This document shows, piece after piece, positions 1 through 8,577 of a stretch of DNA of 26,889 nucleotides. The notes below the pieces were generated by a model. That model saw only the letters and a program-made list of their open reading frames with translations, was not told the origin of the DNA and searched no databases. This DNA comes from Clostridia bacterium. GTDB taxonomy: Bacteria; Bacillota; Clostridia; Oscillospirales; CAG-272. The stretch lies in assembly GCA_900754175.1 (NCBI GenBank), contig CAAEBS010000184.1, positions 1-26,889 on the forward strand, in the 5' to 3' direction. Made by a program: the position numbers and the translations under genes. Position 1 is the first letter of the stretch, and every line of letters starts with the position of its first letter.

Positions 1-645
1 AACCTGGCTCTCATCTCCGCCGGCTGGGATCCCGGTATGTTTTCGCTTGCCCGCCTGTACGGGTCGGTCGTCCTGCCGCAGGGAAGGGACTATACCTTCT
101 GGGGCAGAGGCGTGAGCCAGGGACATTCGGACGCTATCCGCCGGATTCCCGGCGTGCTTGACGCCCGCCAGTACACCGTGCCGAGAGAAGAAGCGCTTGA
201 CGCCGTCCGGCGTGGCGAGGAGCCGGCGCTTACCACCCGGCAGAAGCACCTGCGGGAATGTTACGTGGTGGCAGAAGCCGGAGCGGACCTTGCACGGATT
301 GAGCGGGAGATCAAGACCATGCCCAACTACTTTGCCGACTACGACACCACCGTGACCTTTATCAGTGAGGAGGAGATGCGGGAAAAGCATTCGGCGCTTC
401 CGCACGGCGGCATGGTGATCCGCACCGGAAGAACCGGACTTGAGGGGGAGAACCGCCACATGGTCGAATATCGCCTGCAACTGGACTCCAACCCCGAATT
501 TACCGCCGGGGTGCTGGTTGCCTGTGCCCGTGCTCTGCATAAAATGGCATTGCGGGGCGACAAGGGCTGCAAGACTTTGTTCGATATTGCGCCTGCCGAT
601 CTTTCCCCCTGTTCCCCCGAGGAGCTTCGGGCGCATCTGCTGTAA
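1..645 (+). CDS. ddh: meso-diaminopimelate dehydrogenase, 3' part (5' end outside window)
   Basis: The reading frame is open from base 1, so the N-terminal NADPH-binding part lies upstream of the window and only the last 214 residues are visible. The enzyme makes meso-diaminopimelate from tetrahydrodipicolinate, ammonia and NADPH in one step, in the cytoplasm, for lysine and peptidoglycan synthesis. Recognisable family signatures are GWDPGMFS near the window start, then FWGRGVSQGHSDAIRRIPGV, TMPNYFADYD and PHGG. These match the substrate-binding and dimerisation part of Corynebacterium-type Ddh. The stop is followed after 35 bases by lysA, which uses the product, so the two probably form one operon. 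The ATG at 37 is internal to the frame and is not the start. Confidence 0.93.
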   Translation, partial: NLALISAGWDPGMFSLARLYGSVVLPQGRDYTFWGRGVSQGHSDAIRRIPGVLDARQYTVPREEALDAVRRGEEPALTTRQKHLRECYVVAEAGADLARIEREIKTMPNYFADYDTTVTFISEEEMREKHSALPHGGMVIRTGRTGLEGENRHMVEYRLQLDSNPEFTAGVLVACARALHKMALRGDKGCKTLFDIAPADLSPCSPEELRAHLL

Positions 646-680
646 TCCTGCGCACCCATACGAGAAAGGAAACGAAAACA

Positions 681-2036
681 ATGATCGGTTTGCAGTCTGT
701 GAATTCACAAATGCCGTCGGAGGAAAATGCCTCCGACCTGATATGCGGAAATCTGTCGGTGGGAGAAAACGGACACCTGTTCTTTGCCGGGCAGGATACC
801 GAAGTGCTTGCCCGGAAGTACGGAACCCCTCTGTATCTGATGGATGAGGACCGTATCCGCCAGCGTTGTCGCACCTACCTTGGCGCTATGCGGGAGGCGT
901 TCGGAGACAATGCCCGTGTGCTGTACGCCTCCAAAGCGGCGTCTTTCAAGCGCCTGTATGAGATCATGCGGGAGGAAGGCATGGGCGTGGATGTGGTCTC
1001 CATCGGAGAGATCTGCACGGCGGTTCGTGCCGGATATCCTATGGAGCGGGCGTATTTCCACTCCAACAACAAGACCGATGACGATATTTCCTATGCGATG
1101 GAGAGCGGCGTCGGATATTTCGTGGCGGATAACGCCGAGGAGCTGTATGCCGTGAACCGGATTGCCGGGGAGCGGGGAATCCGCCAGGATCTGCTTCTCC
1201 GCCTGACGCCCGGAATCGACCCCCACACCTATGCGGCGATCTCCACCGGAAAGGTGGATTCCAAGTTCGGTTCGGCAATCGAAACCGGTCAGGCAGAGGA
1301 AATGACAAGACTTGCGCTGTCCCTGCCGAACATCCGCCTTTGCGGATTTCACTGCCACGTCGGCTCGCAGGTATTCGATTCGGACGTTTATCTCCGTGCC
1401 GCAGAGGTGATGCTCAGTTTCCTTGCCGATATGCAGGCAAAGCTCGGCTATACGGCGGAACAGCTTGATCTCGGCGGCGGTTACGGCGTGCGCTACGTGG
1501 CGGATCAGCCGACCATTGACATTGCCGCCAATATTGCGCAGGTGGGCGAATTCGTGCGCCGCCGTGCACAGGAACTTTCGCTCCGGTTGCCGATCATCTG
1601 CATGGAGCCGGGACGGAGTATCGTTGCCGACGCCGGTATGACGCTGTACACCGTGGGAACGCTGAAAAAGATCCCGGGATATAAGAACTACGTGTCGGTG
1701 GACGGCGGTATGACCGATAACATCCGGCACGCCCTGTACGGTGCGCCCTATACCATTCTGCCCGCCCTTTCCATGCGGGCAAAGCGGGATATGGTGTGCT
1801 CGGTGGTGGGACGTTGCTGTGAGAGCGGCGACATCCTGCAGGAAAAGGTCAGCCTGCCGTCGGACATCCGGCGTGGCGATCTGCTTGCCTGCCTGACGAC
1901 CGGCGCTTATCACTATTCCATGGCGTCCAATTATAACCGGATTCCCAAGCCGCCGGTGGTCATGCTCCGGGGGGGAGAATCCTACGTCGCCGTCCGCCGG
2001 GAAACGCCGGAGGATCTTGTGGCGCTTGACGTGTGA
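681..2036 (+). CDS. lysA: diaminopimelate decarboxylase
   Basis: PLP-dependent alanine-racemase-fold (fold III) decarboxylase that converts meso-diaminopimelate to L-lysine and CO2, the last step of lysine synthesis. The 451-residue product has the expected parts: the PLP lysine in YASKAASF (Lys85), HCHVGSQ (residues 224-230), the phosphate-binding glycine loop GGGYG (265-269), EPGRS (309-313) and the CESGD motif (380-384) that supplies a catalytic cysteine from the other subunit. The length is slightly above the usual 415-440 residues because of a short N-terminal extension. The ATG at 681 has an AGAAAGGA ribosome site about 10 bases upstream; an internal ATG at 711 is possible. It lies 35 bases behind ddh in a lysine/diaminopimelate operon. 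No terminator is visible after the stop. Confidence 0.95.
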   Translation: MIGLQSVNSQMPSEENASDLICGNLSVGENGHLFFAGQDTEVLARKYGTPLYLMDEDRIRQRCRTYLGAMREAFGDNARVLYASKAASFKRLYEIMREEGMGVDVVSIGEICTAVRAGYPMERAYFHSNNKTDDDISYAMESGVGYFVADNAEELYAVNRIAGERGIRQDLLLRLTPGIDPHTYAAISTGKVDSKFGSAIETGQAEEMTRLALSLPNIRLCGFHCHVGSQVFDSDVYLRAAEVMLSFLADMQAKLGYTAEQLDLGGGYGVRYVADQPTIDIAANIAQVGEFVRRRAQELSLRLPIICMEPGRSIVADAGMTLYTVGTLKKIPGYKNYVSVDGGMTDNIRHALYGAPYTILPALSMRAKRDMVCSVVGRCCESGDILQEKVSLPSDIRRGDLLACLTTGAYHYSMASNYNRIPKPPVVMLRGGESYVAVRRETPEDLVALDV

Positions 2037-2053
2037 AAAGTGCGGAAAACCTA

Positions 2054-2082
2054 TTGACACGCCTTTCTTTCTGTGGTAAAAT
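2054..2082 (+). promoter_or_regulatory. sigma-A type promoter for the TIM-barrel gene
   Basis: A perfect -35 box TTGACA (2054-2059), a 17-base spacer and a -10 box TAAAAT (2077-2082) lie directly after the lysA stop and about 48 bases before the next start codon. This gives the following gene its own transcription start although it lies close behind lysA. Confidence 0.8.
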
Positions 2083-2129
2083 GAGGTCAGGAACAACCTG
2101 AAAATTCAGAACAGACGGGATATTTTTAT

Positions 2130-2978
2130 ATGTGGAAACAGAAAATCGGAATTTCCATCGGCAGTCATTATGCCATACCGCTACCGGAGTTTGTCGCTAT
2201 GCTCCGGAAGATCGGATTTGAAGCCATTTCGCCCGGTTGGAGCACCGAGCTTGGCGTCATCGTAAGCGCCGCCAAGGAATGCGGTCTTGAGATCCAGTCG
2301 CTTCACGCTCCTTTCAGTGGGGCAAAGGCAATGTGGAACCCGGATGAAAAGGTTTCCGCTCCTGCCAAGGAGGAACTTTTCCGGGCACTGGAGGACTGCC
2401 ATAAATATGAGATCCCGATTCTGGTCATGCACACCTGGATCGGCTTCGGAAGCAGTTTCAATCCCACCGAGGAGGGCTTTGCCAATTACGGCGAGCTTGT
2501 AAAGCGGGCAGGGGAGTACGGCATCCGGATCGCTTTTGAAAATACCGAGGGCGAGGAATACCTGTATGCGCTGATGGAGCGCTTCCGGGATTGCGATAAC
2601 GTGGGATTCTGCTGGGATTCCGGTCACGAGCTGTGCTACAACCACTCCACCGACCTGCTGGCAAAATTCGGCGACCGGCTTCTGGTCACGCACCTCAACG
2701 ACAACCTCGGCATACGGAGCTACGACGGTGTGACCACGTGGCACGACGATCTGCACCTGTTGCCCTTTGACGGCATTGCCGACTGGGAATACAACACCGA
2801 CCGCCTGCTGAAGGCACGTCCGCTGGATATCCTCAATTTTGAGCTGAATATCGAGTCGAAGCCCGAACGGCATGAAAACGACAAATACGGAAAAATGACC
2901 CTGGAGGAATACTTTACCGAAGCGTACATCCGTGCGTGTCGGGTGGTATACCGGGTCGCACAGAAACGAAACGGCTGA
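2130..2978 (+). CDS. sugar phosphate isomerase/epimerase-like TIM-barrel protein
   Basis: The 282-residue protein has the layout of the xylose-isomerase-like TIM barrel (AP endonuclease family 2) superfamily, whose members are metal-dependent isomerases, epimerases or endonucleases. Candidate metal ligands occur in the usual order along the chain: His in SLHAPF, His in VMHTW, Glu in AFENTEG, Asp/His in CWDSGHE, His in THLND, Asp/His in the WHDDLHLLPFDG stretch and Glu near the C terminus in NFELN. Substrate and pathway cannot be read from the sequence. The ATG at 2130 has only a weak upstream ribosome site (GACGGGA). It has its own promoter and terminator, so it is a single-gene unit between lysA and ileS. 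Confidence 0.8.
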   Translation: MWKQKIGISIGSHYAIPLPEFVAMLRKIGFEAISPGWSTELGVIVSAAKECGLEIQSLHAPFSGAKAMWNPDEKVSAPAKEELFRALEDCHKYEIPILVMHTWIGFGSSFNPTEEGFANYGELVKRAGEYGIRIAFENTEGEEYLYALMERFRDCDNVGFCWDSGHELCYNHSTDLLAKFGDRLLVTHLNDNLGIRSYDGVTTWHDDLHLLPFDGIADWEYNTDRLLKARPLDILNFELNIESKPERHENDKYGKMTLEEYFTEAYIRACRVVYRVAQKRNG

Positions 2979-2983
2979 CACAT

Positions 2984-3026
2984 GGTGCCGGAACACTTCA
3001 GAAAGTGCTCCGGCACCCGTTTTTTT
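2984..3026 (+). terminator. intrinsic terminator after the TIM-barrel gene
   Basis: A 15-pair stem (2984-2998 with 3003-3017, one C-A mismatch) has a 4-base loop and is followed by seven T residues (3020-3026). It starts 5 bases after the stop codon of the TIM-barrel gene and ends before the ileS promoter. Confidence 0.9.
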
Positions 3027-3058
3027 GCGGGTGCGGGTGAAAAATCCCAAATTTATTG

Positions 3059-3087
3059 TTGACTTTTTTGGGGGGCTGTGTTATACT
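3059..3087 (+). promoter_or_regulatory. sigma-A type promoter for ileS
   Basis: TTGACT (3059-3064) and TATACT (3082-3087) are separated by exactly 17 bases. The expected leader to the ileS start at 3154 is only about 60 bases. That is too short for a T-box, and no T-box consensus is present in it. Confidence 0.8.
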
Positions 3088-3153
3088 ACTTTTATATGTA
3101 AAGATTTTATCGCACTTCAGAAAAGATTCGGTTACGGAAAGGACAGATCCACA

Positions 3154-6100
3154 ATGCAGGATAAATTTGACACAAAGTATTCCTTTGTCGAAAATGAAAA
3201 GGAAATTCTCGGCTTCTGGAAAGAGAACGATTGTTTCCATAAGCTGAAAAAGAAAAACGAAAACGGTCCCAAGTATCGCTTCATCGACGGACCCATTACT
3301 GCCAACAATCCCATGGGTATCCACCATGTCTGGGGCAGAACGCTGAAAGATACTTTTATCAAATATCATGCCATGAAGGGATGCGACTCCCATTACCGCA
3401 ACGGCTTTGACTCCCAGGGACTGTGGGTCGAGGTTGAGGTGGAAAAGGAGCTTGGTTTCAGGACCAAGCACGATATCGAGGCTTACGGTCTGGACAAGTT
3501 CACCGACAAGTGTATCGAGCGGGTCAAGAAATTTTCCGGCGTGATTACCGACCAGTCGATCCGGCTGGGGCAGTGGATGGACTGGGACAACTCTTACTAT
3601 ACCTATACCGACGAGAACATCACCGGTATCTGGGCGTTTCTGAAAAAGTGCCATGAGAATGGCTGGATCCGGGAGGAGTACAAGCCGATGCCGTGGTGCT
3701 CCCGGTGCGGCACCTCGCTTTCCGAGCACGAGATGACCGGCTCCTATAAGGAAATCGAGCATGAAGCCGTGTTCTTCAAGCTTCCTATTCTGAATTCCAA
3801 CGACTATATTCTGGTGTGGACCACCACGCCGTGGACGCTTTCCGCAAACGTCGCTCTGGCGGTCGGCGAAAAGATGAACTACGTCCGGCTCCACGTGGAG
3901 GGAGAGGACTACAACTATATCACCTCCGAGACCTACTACAAGCAGAAGTTTGAGGGCAAGGAGGGCGTGACCCTGCTGGACCGCTTTACCGGTGCGGATC
4001 TTGCCGGACTGGAATATGAGACCTGTTTCCCGGAAATGGATCAGCAGAACTTCGTCCATAAGATCGTTCTCTGGGATGAGGTGGACGACACCGAGGGATG
4101 CGGCGTGGTGCACATCGCTCCCGGATGCGGTGCCGAGGACTTTGCACTGGGCGAGTCGATCGGTCTGCCGAAGATCATTCCGGTGGACGAATACGGCGTG
4201 TTCTACGACGGCTTCGGCTTCCTCTCGGGCGTGGACGCTCAGGAGAGCCGCCAGCTGGTCTTTGACGAGCTAAAAAAGAGAGGCAAACTCTTCTATACCC
4301 ATAAATACAAGCACAGCTACCCGATCTGCTGGCGCTGCAAGCATGAGATTCTGTTCCGCTTGGTCAAGGAGTGGGCGATCGCCGTGGACGAGCTTCGTCC
4401 CAAGCTGATCGAAAACGCCAAGAAGGTGGAGTGGAATCCCCCCTATCAGGGCAAGCGGATGCTGGACTGGCTGGAAAATATGTCCGACTGGAACATCTCC
4501 CGCAAGCGCTTTTACGGACTGCCCCTGCCGTTCTACGTCTGCCCCGATTGCGGAAAGCTGACGGTGATCGGCTCCAAGGAGGAGCTGTACGAGCGGGCAG
4601 TGGACAAGTCCAAGGTAGACGCTATCCCGCACCTGCACCGTCCGTGGATCGACGACGTGAAGATCAGCTGTCCCGGGTGCGGCGCTGAGGTGGAGCGGAT
4701 CCCGCAGGTGGGTGACGTCTGGCTGGACGCCGGCATCGTGCCGTTCTCCACGCTGAAATATTTCACCGACAGAGAATACTGGAAGCAGTATTTCCCGGCG
4801 GAGCACGTTCTGGAAATGAAAGAGCAGATCCGTCTGTGGTTCTATTCCATGCTCTTCATGAGCACCGTTCTTGTGGGCGAGCCTCCCTATACCAAGGTCA
4901 GCACGCACGGCGTGGTGGTTTCCGAGGACGGAAGCAAGTTCTCCAAGACCGGCTTTATGATCCGGTTTGACGAGGCGGCAGACGTTATCGGCGCCGACGC
5001 TTCCCGGTATATCTTCGCTTCTTCTTCCACTTCTACCGACGTCCGTTTCGGCTATACGCTGGGAGACGAGGCAAAGCGCAAACTGCTTGCTTACTGGAAC
5101 CTGGAGACTTTCTTTGCCACCTATGCCGATATCGACAACGTGCGGGTGGATCTTGCAAAGCTTGACATTTCCCGTCTTGCGCCGATCGACCGCTGGCTGG
5201 TGATCCGCACCAACCGGTTTATCGAGGACGCCACCAAGTACATGGAACTGTACTCCACGAGGGAAGTGGTCGCTTTCTTTGAGGCGTTTGTCAACGATAT
5301 TTCCAATTTCTATATCCGTGTCAACCGGAGCCGCTTCTGGAGCACCGACTGCGGCGAGGACAAGCAGAACGCATACGCCGTCCTGTTCTACGCCATCAGG
5401 ACCATTACGCAGATCATGGCACCGATCATTCCGTTTATCACCGAAACCACGTGGCAGAGATTTGTCAAGCGGTATTCCGACGAGGAAGCGCTTTCGGTAT
5501 TCCTGTCGGAATGGCCGGTGGTGGAATCCCGCTTTGCGGCGGCTGACGACGGAATCCTTGCCAACGTGGATCGTGCAAGAGATATCATCTCGCTGGGACT
5601 CAAGCTCCGGAACGAAAAGCAGATCAAAATCCGTCAGCCCCTGCCGACCCTCTTTATCGCCGACACCGAGGAAAACCGCAACGCCGTTTCGATGTTTGGC
5701 ACAGTCATCCTCAGTGAGCTGAACGTAGGAGAGATCCGCCAGCTGAAGGATACTTCGGAGCTGGAGTCCAACTTCCTGACCGTGAACTTCAAGGTTGCCG
5801 GACGGGTGCTGAAGAACCGTGCAAACGAGGTCAAGGCATATCTTGCCGAGCTTGACGACGTGACCCAACAGATCCTTTCCGACAGCGTAAAGCGTGGCGA
5901 GAACGTGAAGCTTCCGGCGCTTGCGCTCGAGGTGGAACCGGACGTGTTCACCCTCAACGCCAAGGCGAAGGACCATATTGCCGTATATAAGAACAACGAC
6001 GATTTCGTGGCGCTGGATACTACCATTTCGGAGGAGTTGCAGCGTGCCGGCATCCTGCGTGACATTGTCCGTCAGTGCCAGGTGTTCCGGAAATCGGCGG

Positions 6101-6297
6101 GCTTTGACGTCAGCGACCGGATCGTGATCGAATTTTCGACCGATTCCGACCTTATCCGCAGTATTCTGGAGGAGAAGCGGGAACAGCTTTCCCACGATCT
6201 TCTGGCAACCTTCGGGTCGCCTGTGCCTGTGGACTACACCGGAACGATAGATCTTGACGGTGCGGCTGTTACCGTAAAGCTTCAGCGGGTCCGCTGA
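3154..6297 (+). CDS. ileS: isoleucyl-tRNA synthetase, long divergent type
   Basis: Class Ia aminoacyl-tRNA synthetase that charges tRNA-Ile, cytoplasmic and essential. The protein is 1047 residues from the ATG at 3154, which has GGAAAGGA about 10 bases upstream; the same frame runs open upstream to 2932, but that part crosses a terminator and promoter and is not coding. The ATP-site HIGH motif appears as the variant HHVWG (residues 57-61) in the context PITANNPMG, and the KMSKS loop as KFSKT (595-599). A CP1 editing region with TTTPWTLSANVA, cysteine pairs typical of zinc knuckles (WCSRCG, CWRCK, CPDCG, CPGCG) and a long C-terminal tRNA-binding region follow. The length and C-terminal extension resemble the type 2 (eukaryote-like) group rather than the roughly 930-residue type 1. 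No T-box leader is present. Confidence 0.95.
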   Translation: MQDKFDTKYSFVENEKEILGFWKENDCFHKLKKKNENGPKYRFIDGPITANNPMGIHHVWGRTLKDTFIKYHAMKGCDSHYRNGFDSQGLWVEVEVEKELGFRTKHDIEAYGLDKFTDKCIERVKKFSGVITDQSIRLGQWMDWDNSYYTYTDENITGIWAFLKKCHENGWIREEYKPMPWCSRCGTSLSEHEMTGSYKEIEHEAVFFKLPILNSNDYILVWTTTPWTLSANVALAVGEKMNYVRLHVEGEDYNYITSETYYKQKFEGKEGVTLLDRFTGADLAGLEYETCFPEMDQQNFVHKIVLWDEVDDTEGCGVVHIAPGCGAEDFALGESIGLPKIIPVDEYGVFYDGFGFLSGVDAQESRQLVFDELKKRGKLFYTHKYKHSYPICWRCKHEILFRLVKEWAIAVDELRPKLIENAKKVEWNPPYQGKRMLDWLENMSDWNISRKRFYGLPLPFYVCPDCGKLTVIGSKEELYERAVDKSKVDAIPHLHRPWIDDVKISCPGCGAEVERIPQVGDVWLDAGIVPFSTLKYFTDREYWKQYFPAEHVLEMKEQIRLWFYSMLFMSTVLVGEPPYTKVSTHGVVVSEDGSKFSKTGFMIRFDEAADVIGADASRYIFASSSTSTDVRFGYTLGDEAKRKLLAYWNLETFFATYADIDNVRVDLAKLDISRLAPIDRWLVIRTNRFIEDATKYMELYSTREVVAFFEAFVNDISNFYIRVNRSRFWSTDCGEDKQNAYAVLFYAIRTITQIMAPIIPFITETTWQRFVKRYSDEEALSVFLSEWPVVESRFAAADDGILANVDRARDIISLGLKLRNEKQIKIRQPLPTLFIADTEENRNAVSMFGTVILSELNVGEIRQLKDTSELESNFLTVNFKVAGRVLKNRANEVKAYLAELDDVTQQILSDSVKRGENVKLPALALEVEPDVFTLNAKAKDHIAVYKNNDDFVALDTTISEELQRAGILRDIVRQCQVFRKSAGFDVSDRIVIEFSTDSDLIRSILEEKREQLSHDLLATFGSPVPVDYTGTIDLDGAAVTVKLQRVR

Positions 6298-6400
6298 AAA
6301 CAAAAGCCGTTCGGAGACAGCGGCAGACGTATATTTTCGGACGGGGTCCGATCGGGCTGTTGCACTTTCGGTGCAACAGCCCGTCTCCGTGTAAAGGAAG
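6298..6400 (+). other. non-coding segment with nested hairpins after ileS
   Basis: This is the structured part of the roughly 320-base gap between ileS and the ABC operon. A perfect 12-pair hairpin lies at 6354-6365/6371-6382 with a 5-base loop. A smaller CGGAC/GTCCG hairpin lies at 6338-6350, and an outer helix CGGAGAC (6312-6318) with GTCTCCG (6383-6389) can enclose both. No T-run follows, so it is not a classical intrinsic terminator. It may act as an ileS 3' end or as a small structured RNA. The rest of the gap (6401-6530) shows nothing I can name. Confidence 0.45.
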
Positions 6401-6536
6401 GACTGTTTGCGGGCGGTTTTCTGGGGCTGTGCGGCTTTTTGCCGGAAAAATCCAACGCATACACAAAAAAATCACAGAAAAAACAGATGAAATTTGTATA
6501 AAAGAGCCTGTGGTTCACGGTTTGTTTACAAATTTG

Positions 6537-6545
6537 TGCTATAAT
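6537..6545 (+). promoter_or_regulatory. extended -10 promoter for the ABC operon
   Basis: TGCTATAAT is a perfect extended -10 element about 75 bases before the ATPase start. No good -35 box lies 16-18 bases upstream, which is usual for promoters that rely on the TGn extension. Confidence 0.6.
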
Positions 6546-6619
6546 GCTATTTGTATAAAAGGCGGGGGAAAAAGATTTTCCCGCAAAGTAAGCAACAAAG
6601 GAAAGGAAACTCCTCAATT

Positions 6620-7732
6620 ATGATAAAAATTGAGCATCTGGTAAAGAATTACGGCTCGAACTGCGCCGTGGACGATATCAGCTTTGAGGTAGAAAAAGGG
6701 GAGATCGTGGGACTGCTCGGACCGAACGGTGCGGGCAAGAGTACGACCATGAATATTCTGACCGGATATCTGTCCTGTACGTCGGGAAGTGTTTCGGTGG
6801 CGGGTCTGAACGTGCTGGATAACCCTCTGGAGGCAAAAAAGCACATCGGATATCTGCCGGAACAGCCGCCGCTGTATCTGGATATGACGGTGGAGGAATA
6901 TCTGATCTTCAATTACGATCTCAAGGGCTGCAAGCTGAACCGGACCAAGCATCTGGAGGAGATCTGCGATGTGGTAAAGATCCGGGACGTGTACAAGCGG
7001 GTCATCAAAAACCTCTCCAAGGGCTACCGGCAGAGAGTGGGCATTGCCCAGGCGCTGATCGGCTCCCCGGAGGTGATTATTTTTGACGAGCCTACCGTGG
7101 GACTTGACCCCAAGCAGATCATTGAAGTGCGCAACCTTTTGCGCAATCTCGGCAAAGACCATACCGTTATCCTCTCCACGCATATCCTGCAGGAGGTGCA
7201 GGCGGTGTGCGACCGGATCGTTATCATCAACAAGGGTAAGATCGTTGCCGATGAGCAGACCGAAAACATCACCCGTGCGGTGGAGAACAACCGCCGCTTC
7301 CAGGTGAAGATCGCCGGTCCGCAGAAGGAAGTCCTCTCCATGCTCCGCTCCAAACCCGGCATCGTGCACGCCGAGGTGCTGGCGCAGAGAGACGGCGACG
7401 CTTATACCTACATGATAGAAAGCGAAGTCGGCGTGGACATCCGCAAGAGCCTGTTCTACACCCTTGCCGAAAGAAAATGGCCGCTGGTGGGACTGGAAGC
7501 GCTCGGCATGAGCCTTGAGGATATCTTCATTGCCATCGTGGATCAGAGTTCCGCTCCCAAGAGCCGCTACGAGCGGCGGAACGCCAACCGGGGACGTTCC
7601 CGGACCGACGAGGAGCAGGAGCTTGCCAAGACCATTATGAAAAACACCGAAAAGACGCAGGGCGGCGGATATTCCGCTCTGTTTGACGACGAATCCGACA
7701 AGGAGTCCGACGACAGGTCCGATCGCCTGTGA
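6620..7732 (+). CDS. ABC transporter ATP-binding protein, GldA/ABC-2 type
   Basis: The 370-residue ATPase subunit of an ABC-2 type exporter has Walker A GPNGAGKST (Lys40), the GYLPEQPPLY Q-loop region, the ABC signature LSKGYRQ (132-138), Walker B IIFDEP (Asp156, Glu157) and the switch histidine in STHIL (His188). Among ABC-2 ATPases it most resembles GldA-type proteins, which fits the GldF- and GldG-like genes behind it. After about residue 310 there is a very hydrophilic tail rich in Arg, Asp and Glu that is not part of the ATPase fold. I chose the ATG at 6620, with AAAGGAAA upstream; the frame is open further upstream but crosses the promoter. Substrate unknown. Confidence 0.88.
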   Translation: MIKIEHLVKNYGSNCAVDDISFEVEKGEIVGLLGPNGAGKSTTMNILTGYLSCTSGSVSVAGLNVLDNPLEAKKHIGYLPEQPPLYLDMTVEEYLIFNYDLKGCKLNRTKHLEEICDVVKIRDVYKRVIKNLSKGYRQRVGIAQALIGSPEVIIFDEPTVGLDPKQIIEVRNLLRNLGKDHTVILSTHILQEVQAVCDRIVIINKGKIVADEQTENITRAVENNRRFQVKIAGPQKEVLSMLRSKPGIVHAEVLAQRDGDAYTYMIESEVGVDIRKSLFYTLAERKWPLVGLEALGMSLEDIFIAIVDQSSAPKSRYERRNANRGRSRTDEEQELAKTIMKNTEKTQGGGYSALFDDESDKESDDRSDRL

Positions 7733-7777
7733 TTGCAGGTGGGACCGACGGCGACGCACGGGTTGTGCAATGTCATG

Positions 7778-7812
7778 AAAGGAGCCGCTGACTGCGGTCA
7801 GCTGAAAATCTA
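7778..7812 (+). promoter_or_regulatory. ribosome binding site separated from its start by a hairpin
   Basis: The only good ribosome site for the permease, AAAGGAG (7778-7784), is 27 bases from its ATG (7812), too far for normal initiation. A perfect 6-pair hairpin, GCTGAC (7787-7792) with GTCAGC (7797-7802) around a TGCG loop, lies between them. Folding it removes 16 bases and brings the site to about 11 bases from the ATG. Confidence 0.5.
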
Positions 7813-8558
7813 TGTTTGCTATTTATAAAAAGGAGCTGCGTTCCTATTTTATCAACGCCATCGGATACGTTTACGTCGGAGTGTTTCTGGCGGCGGCGTC
7901 TCTGCTGTGCTGTTATACAACGCTGGTCTCCAAAACCTATCAGACCTCAAGCTATTTTACCTATCTGATCTTTTCCTTTATCATTCTCATTCCGCTTCTT
8001 ACCATGAAGCTGTTTGCGGAAGAAAAGAAACTGCGTACCGAACAGCTTTTGCTGACGGCGCCGGTTTCGATTCCGGGTATGGTTCTCGGAAAATTCTTTG
8101 CCGCATTCACCATTTTCGTCGGCAGTCTGCTGCTCTCCTGCTATAACTTCTTCCCGCTGTACTCCTATGCACGGACCGAGAGCCTCGGCAAGAGCTATGC
8201 GGAGGAGCACGTCGGACCGGTCACCGGTCAGATCGTGACCTGCCTTGTCGGCGTGATCCTGATAGGAGCGGCGTTTATTGCCATCGGACTGTTCATTTCC
8301 TCGCTGACCGAAAACCAGCTTGCGGCGGCGGTCATGACCGTGGCAGTGATTCTGGTGATGTTGATTCTGGACCTTGTCAATCAGTATATTGACATGTACG
8401 TGATCCGCAAGGTCATCAGCTGGGTCTGTGTGCTCAGCCGGTTCTCCAATTTCACGACCGGAATTCTGGATTTCAGTTCCATACTGTATTATATCTCCAT
8501 TGCGGGCGTGTTCCTGCTTTTGACGGTGCGTGTCTACGACAAGCGCCGCTGGGGTTAA
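7812..8558 (+). CDS. ABC-2 type permease, GldF-like
   Basis: The 248-residue integral membrane protein has about six hydrophobic segments (near residues 13-36, 46-66, 88-114, 132-154, 157-182 and 217-238). It opens with MFAIYKKELRSYFINAIGYV, the usual start of GldF-like ABC-2 permeases (a cytoplasmic amphipathic helix with a YKKEL motif), and has the AEEKKLRTEQLLLTAPVS loop after the second segment that is highly typical of this family. It pairs with the ATPase 79 bases upstream to form the exporter core. The neighbouring auxiliary protein starts 19 bases after its stop. Substrate not readable. Confidence 0.88.
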   Translation: MFAIYKKELRSYFINAIGYVYVGVFLAAASLLCCYTTLVSKTYQTSSYFTYLIFSFIILIPLLTMKLFAEEKKLRTEQLLLTAPVSIPGMVLGKFFAAFTIFVGSLLLSCYNFFPLYSYARTESLGKSYAEEHVGPVTGQIVTCLVGVILIGAAFIAIGLFISSLTENQLAAAVMTVAVILVMLILDLVNQYIDMYVIRKVISWVCVLSRFSNFTTGILDFSSILYYISIAGVFLLLTVRVYDKRRWG

Positions 8559-8577
8559 GAAAGGCAGGTAAACATCC

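Noticed and set aside
3088..3153. T-box riboswitch upstream of ileS
   Set aside because: The leader is only about 60 bases and has neither the T-box consensus nor an antiterminator.
2932..3153. N-terminal extension of IleS from an upstream start at 2932
   Set aside because: The extension overlaps the preceding gene, its terminator and a good promoter. The ATG at 3154 has a ribosome site and fits the family start.
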